A stretch of 64,000 bases of DNA from Pseudoduganella flava. GTDB lineage: Bacteria > Pseudomonadota > Gammaproteobacteria > Burkholderiales > Burkholderiaceae_D. Below the pieces are notes generated by a model that ran no database searches, was not told the DNA's origin, and saw nothing but the letters and a program-made list of their open reading frames with translations. The translations under genes were made by a program, and so were the position numbers. Numbering within the stretch: position 1 is the stretch's first letter; the number at the start of each line of letters is the position of its first letter. Below, in pieces: positions 8,301 through 16,523 of this stretch. The stretch lies in NCBI RefSeq assembly GCF_007830495.1, contig NZ_VLKW01000002.1:62001-126000 (forward strand), written 5' to 3'.

Positions 8301-9014
8301 ATGTCGGCACAACAGGAATGGATACAGCCCGACGGCAAGCCGCAGCATGGCTGGCGCGCTGCACGGGCGCGCCTTGCGGCCAGCGTCGTCAGCGACCTGG
8401 CGGGCGACCGGCAAGCGTTCCGGGTCCCGTGGGGCAAGGCGATGATGTGGATCTTCCTGCTCAGCGACACGTTCATCTTCGGCAGTTTTCTGACGGGGTA
8501 TATGTCGGTGCGCATGGCCACGACGACGCAATGGCCGAACCCCAGCGAAGTATTCGCGCTGACGATCGGCGGCAGGACGCTGCCGCTGATCCTGATCGCC
8601 ATCATGACGTTCGTGCTGATCTCGAGCAGCGGCACGATGGCGATGGCGGTCAACTATGCGTACCGGCGCGAGCGCAAACGGTGTGCGACGCTGATGCTCG
8701 TCACGGCGGCGTTCGGAGCGCTGTTCGTCAGCATGCAGGCGTTCGAATGGAGCAAGCTGATCGCGGAAGGCGTGCGTCCGTGGGGCAATCCGATGGGCTC
8801 GGCCCAGTTCGGCGCAAGCTTCTTCATGATCACCGGTTTCCACGGCTTGCACGTGACGGCCGGCGGGATCTACCTGAGCATCGTGGCGCGCAATGTGCTG
8901 CGGGGACGCTACGAGCGCGCGGGCAATTACGGGATCGTCGAGATCGCCGGGCTGTACTGGCACTTCGTCGATCTCGTGTGGGTCTTCATCTTTGCGTTGT
9001 TCTACCTGTGGTGA
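8301..9014 (+). CDS. Cytochrome c oxidase subunit III (second copy)
   Basis: This 237-residue subunit III has about five helices. It carries the family motifs WIFLLSDTFIFGSF, FFMITGFHGLHVTAGG and the closing YWHFVDLVWVFIFALFYLW. The shorter, five-helix form is typical of oxidases that also have a separate subunit IV, as here. ATG 8301 is preferred over ATG 8286, which overlaps the previous stop, because GGAGG lies five bases upstream. It acts with the products of ctaC and ctaD in the cytoplasmic membrane. Confidence 0.93.
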   Translation: MSAQQEWIQPDGKPQHGWRAARARLAASVVSDLAGDRQAFRVPWGKAMMWIFLLSDTFIFGSFLTGYMSVRMATTTQWPNPSEVFALTIGGRTLPLILIAIMTFVLISSSGTMAMAVNYAYRRERKRCATLMLVTAAFGALFVSMQAFEWSKLIAEGVRPWGNPMGSAQFGASFFMITGFHGLHVTAGGIYLSIVARNVLRGRYERAGNYGIVEIAGLYWHFVDLVWVFIFALFYLW

Positions 9015-9020
9015 GGGAAT

Positions 9021-9389
9021 ATGGACGCCACCCATCAGGAACCCACCCATCTTGAAGCCACCCCTGCGGAAGCCAGCCATGCGGCAAAAGGGCAGCAGCA
9101 TCCGATCGGCCTGTACTTCAAGGTATGGGGATTGCTGTTCCTGCTCAGTGCCTTGTCCTATCTGGTCGATGTGCTTCATCTGCAGGGCTTGCTGCGCTGG
9201 AGCCTGATCCTGCTGCTGATGCTGGCCAAGGCCGGGCTGATCGTGGCAGTGTTCATGCACCTGCGCTGGGAGCGGCTGGCGCTGATCTGCCTGGTCGTCG
9301 TGCCGCCGGCCGCGTTGCTGGTGCTCGCCGGCATGATGGTCGCCGAATCGGAGTATGTGTTCCTGTTGCGCAGCACGTACTTCCGCTGA
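9021..9389 (+). CDS. Cytochrome c oxidase subunit IV (caa3/bo3 type)
   Basis: This 122-residue protein has a His-rich soluble N-terminus of about 28 residues and three membrane helices. The diagnostic segment is KAGLIVAVFMHLRWE, shared by prokaryotic subunit IV (CtaF/CyoD-like) proteins. It is the last gene of the oxidase operon, six bases after the subunit III stop. Its role is structural. No terminator follows before the next tRNA promoter. Confidence 0.9.
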   Translation: MDATHQEPTHLEATPAEASHAAKGQQHPIGLYFKVWGLLFLLSALSYLVDVLHLQGLLRWSLILLLMLAKAGLIVAVFMHLRWERLALICLVVVPPAALLVLAGMMVAESEYVFLLRSTYFR

Positions 9390-9416
9390 CCGGGCAGCCG
9401 CTCTTTAGTTTCACCC

Positions 9417-9446
9417 TTGTAACGGCAAGAACGCCGGTGCTATAAT
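9417..9446 (+). promoter_or_regulatory. Sigma70 promoter of solitary tRNA-Glu
   Basis: TTGTAA at 9417-9422, an 18-base spacer and a perfect TATAAT at 9441-9446 lie 19 bases before the tRNA. Confidence 0.8.
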
Positions 9447-9465
9447 TCGCGCACGCTTTTACGAC

Positions 9466-9541
9466 GTCCCCATCGTCTAGAGGCCTAGGACATCACCCTT
9501 TCACGGTGAGTACCGGGGTTCGAATCCCCGTGGGGACGCCA
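9466..9541 (+). tRNA. tRNA-Glu(TTC), copy 4
   Basis: It is identical in sequence to the three cluster copies but stands alone with its own promoter and terminator. Confidence 0.97.
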
Positions 9542-9598
9542 CAGAATTCATGCAGGTTTGCCGTTCGCGCATCATAGCTAAGCGCCGCAAGCTTCCAC

Positions 9599-9626
9599 AA
9601 AACAGGCCGCCGATGCGGCCTGTTTT
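9599..9626 (+). terminator. Intrinsic terminator after tRNA-Glu copy 4
   Basis: An 11-bp stem, AAAACAGGCCG with CGGCCTGTTTT, has a 6-base loop. The A/T ends make it able to act in both directions. Confidence 0.78.
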
Positions 9627-9668
9627 GCTTTCCGCGGTTCGCAAGCTGCCGACTCGCGCACGCGGGTA

Positions 9669-10535
9669 CTACATGGATGGCGACGGCAACAACGATTGCA
9701 GCGAGCGGGGCGCCTGTCCCGTCAGCATCGTGTAGCTGCCGGGTGCCGCGGCCATCACGCCACTCTCCAGCGCCGTTTCGACATGAGCGATCATCCGCGC
9801 CAGCTGGGGCGGCGTGCCTTCGCTGACGAGCCCGTCGACGCGTTCGGCCGTGCTCACACCCTGGAAGGTAAGCGGCCTGGAACAGGCTGCGGCGGCGATA
9901 CGCGCGATATCGGCGCCGTCCAGCGCCTCCGGTCCCGCGATATCGAGCGTGCGCGTGCCGGCCGGCGCGAGCAGGGCACACGCCGCTGCCCGCGCGCAAT
10001 CGTCCCGTGCGATGTAGGAGACCCGCCCCGTGCGGTTGGCCGATACCAGCACTCCGCTCGGCAGCGCCGCGGCGATCGTCTGGCACAGCGGGTCCATGTA
10101 GAAGCCGTTGCGCAGCACCGTGTGGGCGATGCCGCTGGCGCGCAGCAGTGCCTCCGTTTGCGCGTGATCCTCCGCGACGGCGCCCAGCGGCGACGCATCC
10201 GGATGCAGCAACGATGTGTAGACGATGTGTTCGACACCGGCGCGCATGGCCGCATCGATCGCGTTGCGGTGCTGCGCGATCCGACGCGGGCCGACGTTGT
10301 CCAGTGCGGTACTGATCAGCAGCATCCGGTGAACTCCGTCGAACGCCGCATCGAGCGTGGTGGCATCGTCGAAGTCCGCGTGGCGCGCGATCGCAAATGG
10401 CGCGGCGCAACGTTCGGGCGTGCGGCTGGCAGCGATGACGGTGTGGCCGCCTGGAGCGAGGCGGGCGAGGTGTTGCAGCACGAGCTGGCCCAACTGGCCG
10501 GACGCGCCCGTGACGAGCAGGTGAATGGAAGTCAT
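9669..10535 (-). CDS. NAD(P)-binding NmrA/QorB-like reductase
   Basis: This 288-residue Rossmann-fold protein of the atypical short-chain dehydrogenase group resembles E. coli QorB (quinone oxidoreductase 2). The N-terminal LVTGASGQLGQLV is the dinucleotide-binding GxxGxxG motif. The segments LLISTALDN, QHRNAIDAAMRAGVEHIVYTSLLH and LRNGFYMD follow the family pattern. It probably uses NADPH to reduce quinones or acts as an NADP sensor. The exact substrate is unknown. The start at 10535 is supported by AAGGA six bases upstream. It is convergent with tRNA-Glu copy 4, and a terminator lies between. Confidence 0.88.
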   Translation of the reverse strand: MTSIHLLVTGASGQLGQLVLQHLARLAPGGHTVIAASRTPERCAAPFAIARHADFDDATTLDAAFDGVHRMLLISTALDNVGPRRIAQHRNAIDAAMRAGVEHIVYTSLLHPDASPLGAVAEDHAQTEALLRASGIAHTVLRNGFYMDPLCQTIAAALPSGVLVSANRTGRVSYIARDDCARAAACALLAPAGTRTLDIAGPEALDGADIARIAAAACSRPLTFQGVSTAERVDGLVSEGTPPQLARMIAHVETALESGVMAAAPGSYTMLTGQAPRSLQSLLPSPSM

Positions 10536-10729
10536 GACGATTCCTTGATGAATTTGAATGATGAGCAGCTGCGCTTGCACCGAACGGAGCAAGGCAGAAC
10601 GGCCGCGCGGTGGCGGCAAGGTGGTGGGCCCGGGGGCAAAGCCTGTGCAGCGAACCCGGGCAAACTCAGGCAATCGTCATGCGGCCATCATAGCACCGCG
10701 ATGCGGTGCGCCGGCGGCAGGCGCCGCCC

Positions 10730-10759
10730 TTGTTGCATGCACGCCGCGCGTGTTAAAAT
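10730..10759 (+). promoter_or_regulatory. Sigma70 promoter of second solitary tRNA-Glu
   Basis: TTGTTG at 10730-10735, an 18-base spacer and TAAAAT at 10754-10759 lie 15 bases upstream of the tRNA. Confidence 0.65.
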
Positions 10760-10774
10760 GCGCGCACTGTTCGG

Positions 10775-10850
10775 GTCCCCATCGTCTAGAGGCCTAGGAC
10801 ATCACCCTTTCACGGTGAGTACCGGGGTTCGAATCCCCGTGGGGACGCCA
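10775..10850 (+). tRNA. tRNA-Glu(TTC), copy 5
   Basis: This is the fifth identical 76-nt tRNA-Glu(TTC) in the window. It is followed closely by a terminator and earP. Confidence 0.97.
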
Positions 10851-10857
10851 AGAATTC

Positions 10858-10888
10858 AAGCCGCACTGGATTTCCAGCGCGGCTTTTT
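10858..10888 (+). terminator. Terminator between tRNA-Glu and earP
   Basis: Stem AAGCCGC/GCGGCTT has an inner CTGG/CCAG helix and five T residues. It ends only 13 bases before the earP ATG. Confidence 0.75.
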
Positions 10889-10901
10889 GCTTTTCACCGC
10901 C

Positions 10902-12053
10902 ATGAACCAACCCACTACGCTGGCATTGTTCTGCAAGGTCGTCGACAACTATGGCGACATCGGCATCTGCTGGCGCCTCGCGCGGCAGCTGGCACACGAG
11001 CACGGCATCGCCGTCACCCTGTGGGTCGACGACCTGAAGAGTTTTGCCCGCATCCATCCCGGCGTCGACGCCACGGCCCAGGCACAGCAGGTGGACGGCG
11101 TGGCCGTGTACCACTGGCGCGACCAGGAAGGCACGTACTTTGCCGAGGACGTGGCGGACATCGTCATCGAATTCTTTGCCGTCGACCTGCCGCCCGGCTA
11201 TGTGACGGCGATGGCGCAGCGGCAGGTCAAGCCCGTGTGGCTGAACCTGGAAGGCTTGACGGCCGAGGAGTGGGTCGAAGGATGCCACACGCTGCCGTCG
11301 ATGCATCCGCGGCTGCCGCTGACGAAGCATTTCTTTTTCCCCGGTTTTACCGCGAAGACGGGTGGCCTGTTGCGCGAAGCCGGGCTGTTGGAGGAGCGCG
11401 ACCGTTTCCAGCGCGATCCGGTTGCCGTCACGGCATTCCTGGGCACGCTGGGGCTGACGCCGTCCCAGCAGGCGGCGCGCAAGGTATCCTTGTTCTGCTA
11501 TCCCCATGCCCCGGCCGCTGAGCTGTTCGACGCATGGCGGCGCGGTGGCGAGCCCGTGACTTGCCTGGTGCCGGAGGGCGTCGTCCGCGACGACGTGCGG
11601 GCTTTCCTCGGCGCTGAGCCGGTAGCGGGCGCCAGCCGCACGGACGGCCCGTTGACGGTGCGCGTGCTGCCGTTCGTGCCGCAGCCCGATTACGACCGTT
11701 TGCTGTGGGCGTGCGATGTCAATATCGTGCGCGGCGAGGATTCGTTCGTGCGCGCGCAATGGGCAAATCGTCCATTCGCCTGGCATATCTATCCGCAGGA
11801 TGAAAACCTGCACCTTAAAAAACTGCGGGCTTTTATTGCGCGGTATTGCCCGGATATCGCCTCGCTGGAGGAATTCACGCTGCGCTTCAATGGCGCCGGC
11901 GTCGAACAAAATCAGGATTGGCTGCATTTATGGCAAACCTTATCCAGTCATATCGATCAATTGGCATGCCTCTCTGCCAATTGGCAAAAGCGGATGTTGG
12001 AAAACGGCGACCTGGCGTCGAATCTGCTGTCTTTCGCCGGTTCCCTGCGGTAG
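10902..12053 (+). CDS. earP: EF-P arginine rhamnosyltransferase
   Basis: This 383-residue protein transfers L-rhamnose from dTDP-rhamnose to Arg32 of elongation factor P, activating it for rescue of ribosomes stalled at polyproline. The family hallmark DNYGDIGICWRLARQL (residues 15-30) holds the two catalytic Asp residues (D15, D19). RGEDSFVRAQ holds the donor-binding E279, D280 and S281. The fold is GT-B. Its substrate gene efp lies 67 bases downstream, the standard linkage. The ATG at 10902 follows an intrinsic terminator hairpin and has no clear Shine-Dalgarno sequence. Expression may therefore depend on read-through from the tRNA or on a promoter within the hairpin region. Confidence 0.96.
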   Translation: MNQPTTLALFCKVVDNYGDIGICWRLARQLAHEHGIAVTLWVDDLKSFARIHPGVDATAQAQQVDGVAVYHWRDQEGTYFAEDVADIVIEFFAVDLPPGYVTAMAQRQVKPVWLNLEGLTAEEWVEGCHTLPSMHPRLPLTKHFFFPGFTAKTGGLLREAGLLEERDRFQRDPVAVTAFLGTLGLTPSQQAARKVSLFCYPHAPAAELFDAWRRGGEPVTCLVPEGVVRDDVRAFLGAEPVAGASRTDGPLTVRVLPFVPQPDYDRLLWACDVNIVRGEDSFVRAQWANRPFAWHIYPQDENLHLKKLRAFIARYCPDIASLEEFTLRFNGAGVEQNQDWLHLWQTLSSHIDQLACLSANWQKRMLENGDLASNLLSFAGSLR

Positions 12054-12070
12054 GCGCCGCCGGAAGAACA

Positions 12071-12079
12071 TGGTATGAT
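12071..12079 (+). promoter_or_regulatory. Extended -10 element upstream of efp
   Basis: TGGTATGAT matches an extended -10 (TG-N-TATNAT) 42 bases before the efp ATG. No good -35 is visible. It would let efp be expressed independently of earP. Confidence 0.45.
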
Positions 12080-12120
12080 GAGCGGTTACTGAAACCCATT
12101 TTTAGTAGGTACTCTCTCTT

Positions 12121-12696
12121 ATGAAACCCGCAAAAGAAATTCGTGTTGGCAACATCATCATGGTTGACGCCAAGCCCTTCATCGTGCTGCGCTCCGACGT
12201 CAACGGTTCGAGCCGCACGGGCTTCACCTACAAGTGGAAGATGAAGAATCTTCTGACGAACGCTCCGCTGGAAAACGTCTTCCGCGGCGACGACAAGTTC
12301 GACGTGGTTATCCTGGATAAGAAGCCGGTGACCTACTCGTACTTCGCGGATCCGCTGTACGTGTTCATGGATGAAGAGTACAACCAGTACGAAATCGAAG
12401 AAGAGAACCTGGGCGACGCACTGAACTACCTGAAAGACGGTATGGAATGCGAAGCCGTGTTCTACGACGGCAAGGCGATCTCCGTCGAACTGCCAACCAC
12501 GATCGTGCGCCAGGTGGTGTACTCCGAGCCGGCCGTCAAGGGCAACACCTCGGGTAACGTCCTGAAGGAAGCCAAGATCGAAAACGCGATCGAATCGAAG
12601 CGCCACAGCGTGCAAGTGCCGCTGTTCGTCAGCCAGGACGACTTCATCGAAATCGACACCCGTACCAACGAGTACAAGCGCATCATCCGTAACTAA
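12121..12696 (+). CDS. efp: Translation elongation factor P
   Basis: This 191-residue, three-domain OB/KOW factor binds the ribosome between the P and E sites and promotes Pro-Pro bond formation. The tip of the domain I loop reads GSSRTG with Arg at position 32. This is the residue glycosylated by EarP in this EF-P subclass, whereas lysine-type EF-Ps have Lys34. Linkage to earP confirms the rhamnosylation type. A strong terminator follows at 12735. Confidence 0.98.
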   Translation: MKPAKEIRVGNIIMVDAKPFIVLRSDVNGSSRTGFTYKWKMKNLLTNAPLENVFRGDDKFDVVILDKKPVTYSYFADPLYVFMDEEYNQYEIEEENLGDALNYLKDGMECEAVFYDGKAISVELPTTIVRQVVYSEPAVKGNTSGNVLKEAKIENAIESKRHSVQVPLFVSQDDFIEIDTRTNEYKRIIRN

Positions 12697-12734
12697 GATG
12701 TGCGACGAGCGGCGGCCCCAGGGCTGCTGCTGTG

Positions 12735-12766
12735 AAAAAACGCTGCCGCCGGCAGCGTTTTTTTTT
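12735..12766 (+). terminator. Intrinsic terminator of efp
   Basis: Stem CGCTGCC, loop GCC and stem GGCAGCG are followed by nine T residues and flanked 5' by six A residues. Confidence 0.9.
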
Positions 12767-12860
12767 GCGCTGTCACCCGAGCTTGTTGGCGGGCTCGTCT
12801 GTGAGCCGGTTGGCCATCGGCGGGCGGCTCTGTCACCCGAACTTGTTGGCGGTCTCATCC
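12767..12860. repeat. 29-bp direct repeats, 60-bp period, in the efp-amidase intergenic region
   Basis: Copies at 12771-12799 and 12831-12859 start TGTCACCCGA and differ at three positions. The core GCTGTCACC...AGCTTGT also appears in the inverted-repeat element at 51545-51670. The remaining 150 bases to the amidase gene show no gene. Confidence 0.7.
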
Positions 12861-13011
12861 GTGCTGCCTCCAGGCACGCCAGTGCCCACAACTCCCAATC
12901 AGCCCACCTGTCGTATTTTCAACAATACTTCTCAAGGGAAATGTTTGTTTTTCGACAGATAATGTCCGGGCGCTGCTATCCTTACACGATTGACCAGAGG
13001 GGAGGGGTTGC

Positions 13012-14601
13012 ATGGATCGCAGGGAGTTCGTACGGATGGGATTGGCCGTCGGCGGTGCGGCCGCGGTGACGCCGGTGCACGCGGTGCCGAAGGCGCTGCA
13101 GGGCGGCCTTCTCGACACCGGCGTGCGCGAGCAACAGCAGCTGATGTCCTCAAACAAGCTGACGTCCCACGCACTGACCTCCCAATATCTGGCCCGGATC
13201 GGCAAGATCGACAAGTCCGGCCCCCGCATCAATGCCATCATCGAACTCAATCCCGAAGCGCTGAAGATCGCCCGCGAGATGGACCGCGAGCGGATGGCGC
13301 GCAAGGTGCGCGGCCCGCTGCACGGTATCCCGGTGCTGTTGAAGGACAATATCGCCACGGCCGATCGCATGAGCACAACCGCGGGCTCGCTGGCGCTGGA
13401 CGGTGTGCGGGCCGCGCGCGATGCGCATGTCGTCGCGCGGCTGCGCGAGGCCGGCGCCGTCATCCTGGGCAAGACGAACCTGTCCGAGTGGGCGAACATG
13501 CGCTCGACGCATTCGGTCAGCGGCTGGAGCGGGCGGGGCGGGCTGACGCGCAACCCGTATGCGCTGGATCGCAATTGCAGCGGTTCCAGTTCCGGCTCGG
13601 CCGCCGCGATCACGGCAAGCCTGGCCACACTGGCCGTCGGCACGGAGACGGATGGCTCGATCGTGTCGCCGGCGTCGATCTGCGGTCTGGTCGGCATCAA
13701 GCCGACGATCGGCCTCGTCAGCCGCAGCGGCATCATCCCGATCGCCGCGTCGCAGGACACGGCAGGCCCGATGGCACGCAGCGTGACCGACGCGGCGCTG
13801 ATGCTGGCCGTGCTGGCAGGCCCCGACCCGCTGGATCCCGTGACGCAGCAGGGCACCCACGACACCGATTACGCGAAGGCGCTGGACCGCAACGCGCTGC
13901 GCGGCAAGCGGCTGGGCGTCGCCCGCAACTTCTTCGGCTCCAGCGACGAGCTGGACGACGCGATCGAGAAGGCGCTGCTGGTGCTGCAGGGGCAGGGCGC
14001 CGTACTGGTCGACGTGCAGGTGCCGAACACGGACAAGTACGGCGACACCGAAACGGCCGTGCTGCTGCACGAATTCAAGCCGGGCCTGGCCGACTACCTG
14101 AAGGACTACGCGCCGGGCGCGCCGATCCGCAACATGGCCGACCTGATCGCCTTCAACCGTCGCCACGCGGACAAGGAGCTGCGCTACTTCGGCCAGGAGC
14201 ACCTCGAGCAGTCGCAGGCCAAGGCCGGCCTGGACAGCCCCGACTACCAGGCCGCGCTGGCGAACAACCACCGCTACGCGCGCGACGAAGGCATCGACAA
14301 GGTGATGAAGGAATACGGCCTGGACGCGCTGGTCGCCCCGACGGGCGGCCCGGCATGGCTGACGGACTTCGTCAACGGCGACCACTACGGCGGCAGCTTC
14401 TCGTCACCCGCCGCGGTGGCCGGCTACCCGCACATCACGGTCCCGGCCGGCCACGTGCACGGCCTGCCGGTGGGGCTGTCATTCGTCGGCGGCCCGTACA
14501 CGGAAAGCGCGCTGATCGGCATGGCCTACGCCTACGAACAAGCCACCCACCTGCGCCGCGCCCCCACATTCCCCGCATCGATTCCTCTGAAAGTGCGCTG
14601 A
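13012..14601 (+). CDS. Tat-exported amidase-signature hydrolase
   Basis: This 529-residue protein belongs to the amidase signature family, which hydrolyses C-N amide bonds with a Ser-cisSer-Lys triad. Catalytic Lys111 is in LLKDNI, the Ser-rich loop CSGSSSGSAAA lies near 189-199, and the nucleophile Ser216 is in TDGSI. The N-terminus DRREFVRMGLAVGGAAA matches a twin-arginine export signal, which implies a folded periplasmic or secreted enzyme. GatA is unlikely because of the signal and the lack of gatB/gatC neighbours. The substrate (peptide amide, amide xenobiotic or other) is not evident. Downstream lies a repeat-rich gap. Confidence 0.92.
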   Translation: MDRREFVRMGLAVGGAAAVTPVHAVPKALQGGLLDTGVREQQQLMSSNKLTSHALTSQYLARIGKIDKSGPRINAIIELNPEALKIAREMDRERMARKVRGPLHGIPVLLKDNIATADRMSTTAGSLALDGVRAARDAHVVARLREAGAVILGKTNLSEWANMRSTHSVSGWSGRGGLTRNPYALDRNCSGSSSGSAAAITASLATLAVGTETDGSIVSPASICGLVGIKPTIGLVSRSGIIPIAASQDTAGPMARSVTDAALMLAVLAGPDPLDPVTQQGTHDTDYAKALDRNALRGKRLGVARNFFGSSDELDDAIEKALLVLQGQGAVLVDVQVPNTDKYGDTETAVLLHEFKPGLADYLKDYAPGAPIRNMADLIAFNRRHADKELRYFGQEHLEQSQAKAGLDSPDYQAALANNHRYARDEGIDKVMKEYGLDALVAPTGGPAWLTDFVNGDHYGGSFSSPAAVAGYPHITVPAGHVHGLPVGLSFVGGPYTESALIGMAYAYEQATHLRRAPTFPASIPLKVR

Positions 14602-14609
14602 CAAGATCT

Positions 14610-14716
14610 TTCCAAAAAATGGGGACTGTCCCTCGAAACAGGAAATATTTCCAAAAACGAGGGACAGTCCCGGCAGTTCAAGCAACACTTTTTGTCGCGG
14701 CCGCGCAACCGTGGTC
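14610..14716. repeat. REP-like palindromic repeat, copy A
   Basis: The unit contains TTTCC-rich ends, GGGGACTGTCCC and GAGGGACAGTCCC inverted arms, the motif GGAAATATTTCC, and a 3' tail ending GCGCAACCGTGGTC. It is about 85% identical by eye to copy B, 226 bases away. Confidence 0.82.
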
Positions 14717-14835
14717 TAATCTGGGATGCAGCTTCTTGCGCTGTCAGCGCCGGTATGTGCCGGCATTGCCTCGCATCCTAGCTAAAACCCTGCGGTAAAG
14801 GCGTCAAAACACGCAGAAAATACCCGGCATCAATG

Positions 14836-14942
14836 TTTCCTAAAATCGGGGACAGTCCCTCAAAATTGGAAATATTTCCAAAAACGAGGGACAGTCCCCG
14901 ATGTTGGGCAACGGTTTTTGTCGTGGCCGCGCAACCGTGGTC
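14836..14942. repeat. REP-like palindromic repeat, copy B
   Basis: It has the same architecture as copy A, with GGGGACAGTCCC arms, GGAAATATTTCC and the GCGCAACCGTGGTC tail. Its last bases reach the dbpA stop codon (complement of 14941-14943). The gap between the copies (14717-14835) holds no gene. Confidence 0.82.
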
Positions 14943-16359
14943 AGACGTCGATGAAGCGCATCTTGAAGTTGCGCCCTTTAATCGCGCCGAACTCGCTACC
15001 GAAGTCGCCGGCGATGCGGCTGGCGGCGGCCAGGCGGTCGAACGCGTCGTGGGCGATGCGGCGGTCCAGCGCCACGTAGGTCTGGAATTCGAACACGTTG
15101 ATCTTGCCGACGTGTTCCTTGGCCAGCTTTGCCTCGCCCGTCAGCGCGCCCAGCACGTCGCCGGGGCGCAGCTTGTCCTTCTTGCCGCCGGCGATGCACA
15201 AGGTCAGCATCGGTGCCGGGTCGCCGTGGCCGGGGTCGTCCTCGTCCAGTTCGGACAGCGGGTGCCAGTCCACGGGGCCGCCCTGGTATTCCTCGATCAG
15301 CTTGACCCACTTCTTCTCGTTCGGCGCACACAAGGTCAGCGACAGGCCGCTGCCGCCGGCGCGGCCGGTGCGGCCGATGCGGTGGACGTGCACCTCGGTG
15401 TCCTTCGACACGTCGGCGTTGATGACGGCTTCCAGGTCCTGGATGTCGAGGCCGCGCGCGGCGACGTCGGTCGCGACGAGGATCTGGCAGCTGCGGTTCG
15501 CGAACAGCACGAGGATCTCGTCGCGCTCGCGCTGTTCCAGTTCGCCGTACAGCGCCAGCGCCGAGAAGCCTTGTGCGCGCAGCGTGTCGACCAGTTCGCG
15601 GCAGTGCGCCTTGGTATTGCAGAACACGATCGCGGACGCCGGCTTGAAGTGCCGCAGCAGGCGCGCCACCGCGTCGTCGCGCTCGTCGAAGCCGATCTCG
15701 TAGAAGCGCTGCTCGATCGTCGACTGCGCGTGCTGCGCTTCGACGACGACTTCCACCGGATCGACCAGGAACGCCTCGGTCGCCTGGCGGATGTCCTGCG
15801 GGTAGGTGGCCGAGAACAGCAAGGTCTGGCGCCGTTTCGGGCACAGCTTCACGATCGCCGCGATGTCGTCGTAGAAGCCCATGTCCGTCATCCGGTCCGC
15901 CTCGTCCAGCACCAGCGTGCGCACGCCGGACAGGTCCAGCGTCTGGCGGCCGATGTGGTCGCGGATGCGGCCCGGCGTGCCGACGACGATATGCGCGCCG
16001 TGTTCCAGCGACGCGATCTGCGGCCGCATCGGCGCGCCGCCTGTCAGCACCAGCACCTTGATGTTGGCGACGCTGCGGGCCAGCCGGCGCAGTTCGTTCG
16101 CCACCTGGTCGGCCAGCTCGCGCGTCGGGCACATCACCAGCGCCTGCGTGGCGAACCACGCGGGGTTGACGTTGTACAGCAGGCCGATGCCGAAAGCGGC
16201 CGTCTTGCCGCTGCCCGTCTGCGCCTGCGCGATCAGGTCGCGGCCTTCCAGCACGGGCGGCAGGCTGGCGGCCTGGATCGGCGTCATCGTGTGATAGCCC
16301 AGTTGCGCGAGGTTCGCGAGGAAGGCGTCGGACAGGGGCAGGGAAGAGAAGGAAGTCAT
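14941..16359 (-). CDS. dbpA: ATP-dependent 23S rRNA helicase DbpA
   Basis: This 472-residue DEAD-box helicase has the full motif set: AQTGSGKT (motif I), PTRELA, TPGR, DEAD (DEADRMTDMGF), SAT, ARGLDI and HRIGRTGR. The C-terminal DbpA RNA-binding domain (about 70 residues, ending GRNFKMRFIDV) directs it to hairpin 92 of 23S rRNA for late 50S assembly. The start at ATG 16359 matches the family N-terminus (TSFSSLPL...). A GTG 18 bases upstream is possible. Its stop codon lies at the edge of repeat copy B. Confidence 0.95.
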   Translation of the reverse strand: MTSFSSLPLSDAFLANLAQLGYHTMTPIQAASLPPVLEGRDLIAQAQTGSGKTAAFGIGLLYNVNPAWFATQALVMCPTRELADQVANELRRLARSVANIKVLVLTGGAPMRPQIASLEHGAHIVVGTPGRIRDHIGRQTLDLSGVRTLVLDEADRMTDMGFYDDIAAIVKLCPKRRQTLLFSATYPQDIRQATEAFLVDPVEVVVEAQHAQSTIEQRFYEIGFDERDDAVARLLRHFKPASAIVFCNTKAHCRELVDTLRAQGFSALALYGELEQRERDEILVLFANRSCQILVATDVAARGLDIQDLEAVINADVSKDTEVHVHRIGRTGRAGGSGLSLTLCAPNEKKWVKLIEEYQGGPVDWHPLSELDEDDPGHGDPAPMLTLCIAGGKKDKLRPGDVLGALTGEAKLAKEHVGKINVFEFQTYVALDRRIAHDAFDRLAAASRIAGDFGSEFGAIKGRNFKMRFIDV

Positions 16360-16523
16360 GGCGGCGTGCGGCGGCACGAGGGGTAAGGTAAGGGGTGGAT
16401 AGTCTAACAGGTGCGGGCCTCATGCCCGCGGCGCTGGCGCATTTGCGCCGGTTTTTGTGCCACTCGGTTGCGGCGGTGGCGTCCCGAATTGCGGTACCCG
16501 GTCAAGCCAGCCGGTCACGCATC

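Noticed and set aside
9696..10901. Upstream extension of the earP frame by about 400 codons
   Set aside because: It crosses a tRNA gene and a terminator and is antisense to the QorB-like gene, so it cannot be coding.
14833..16386. Open frame of 517 codons on the plus strand opposite dbpA
   Set aside because: It is a shadow of the DEAD-box helicase on the other strand, with no motifs and low complexity.
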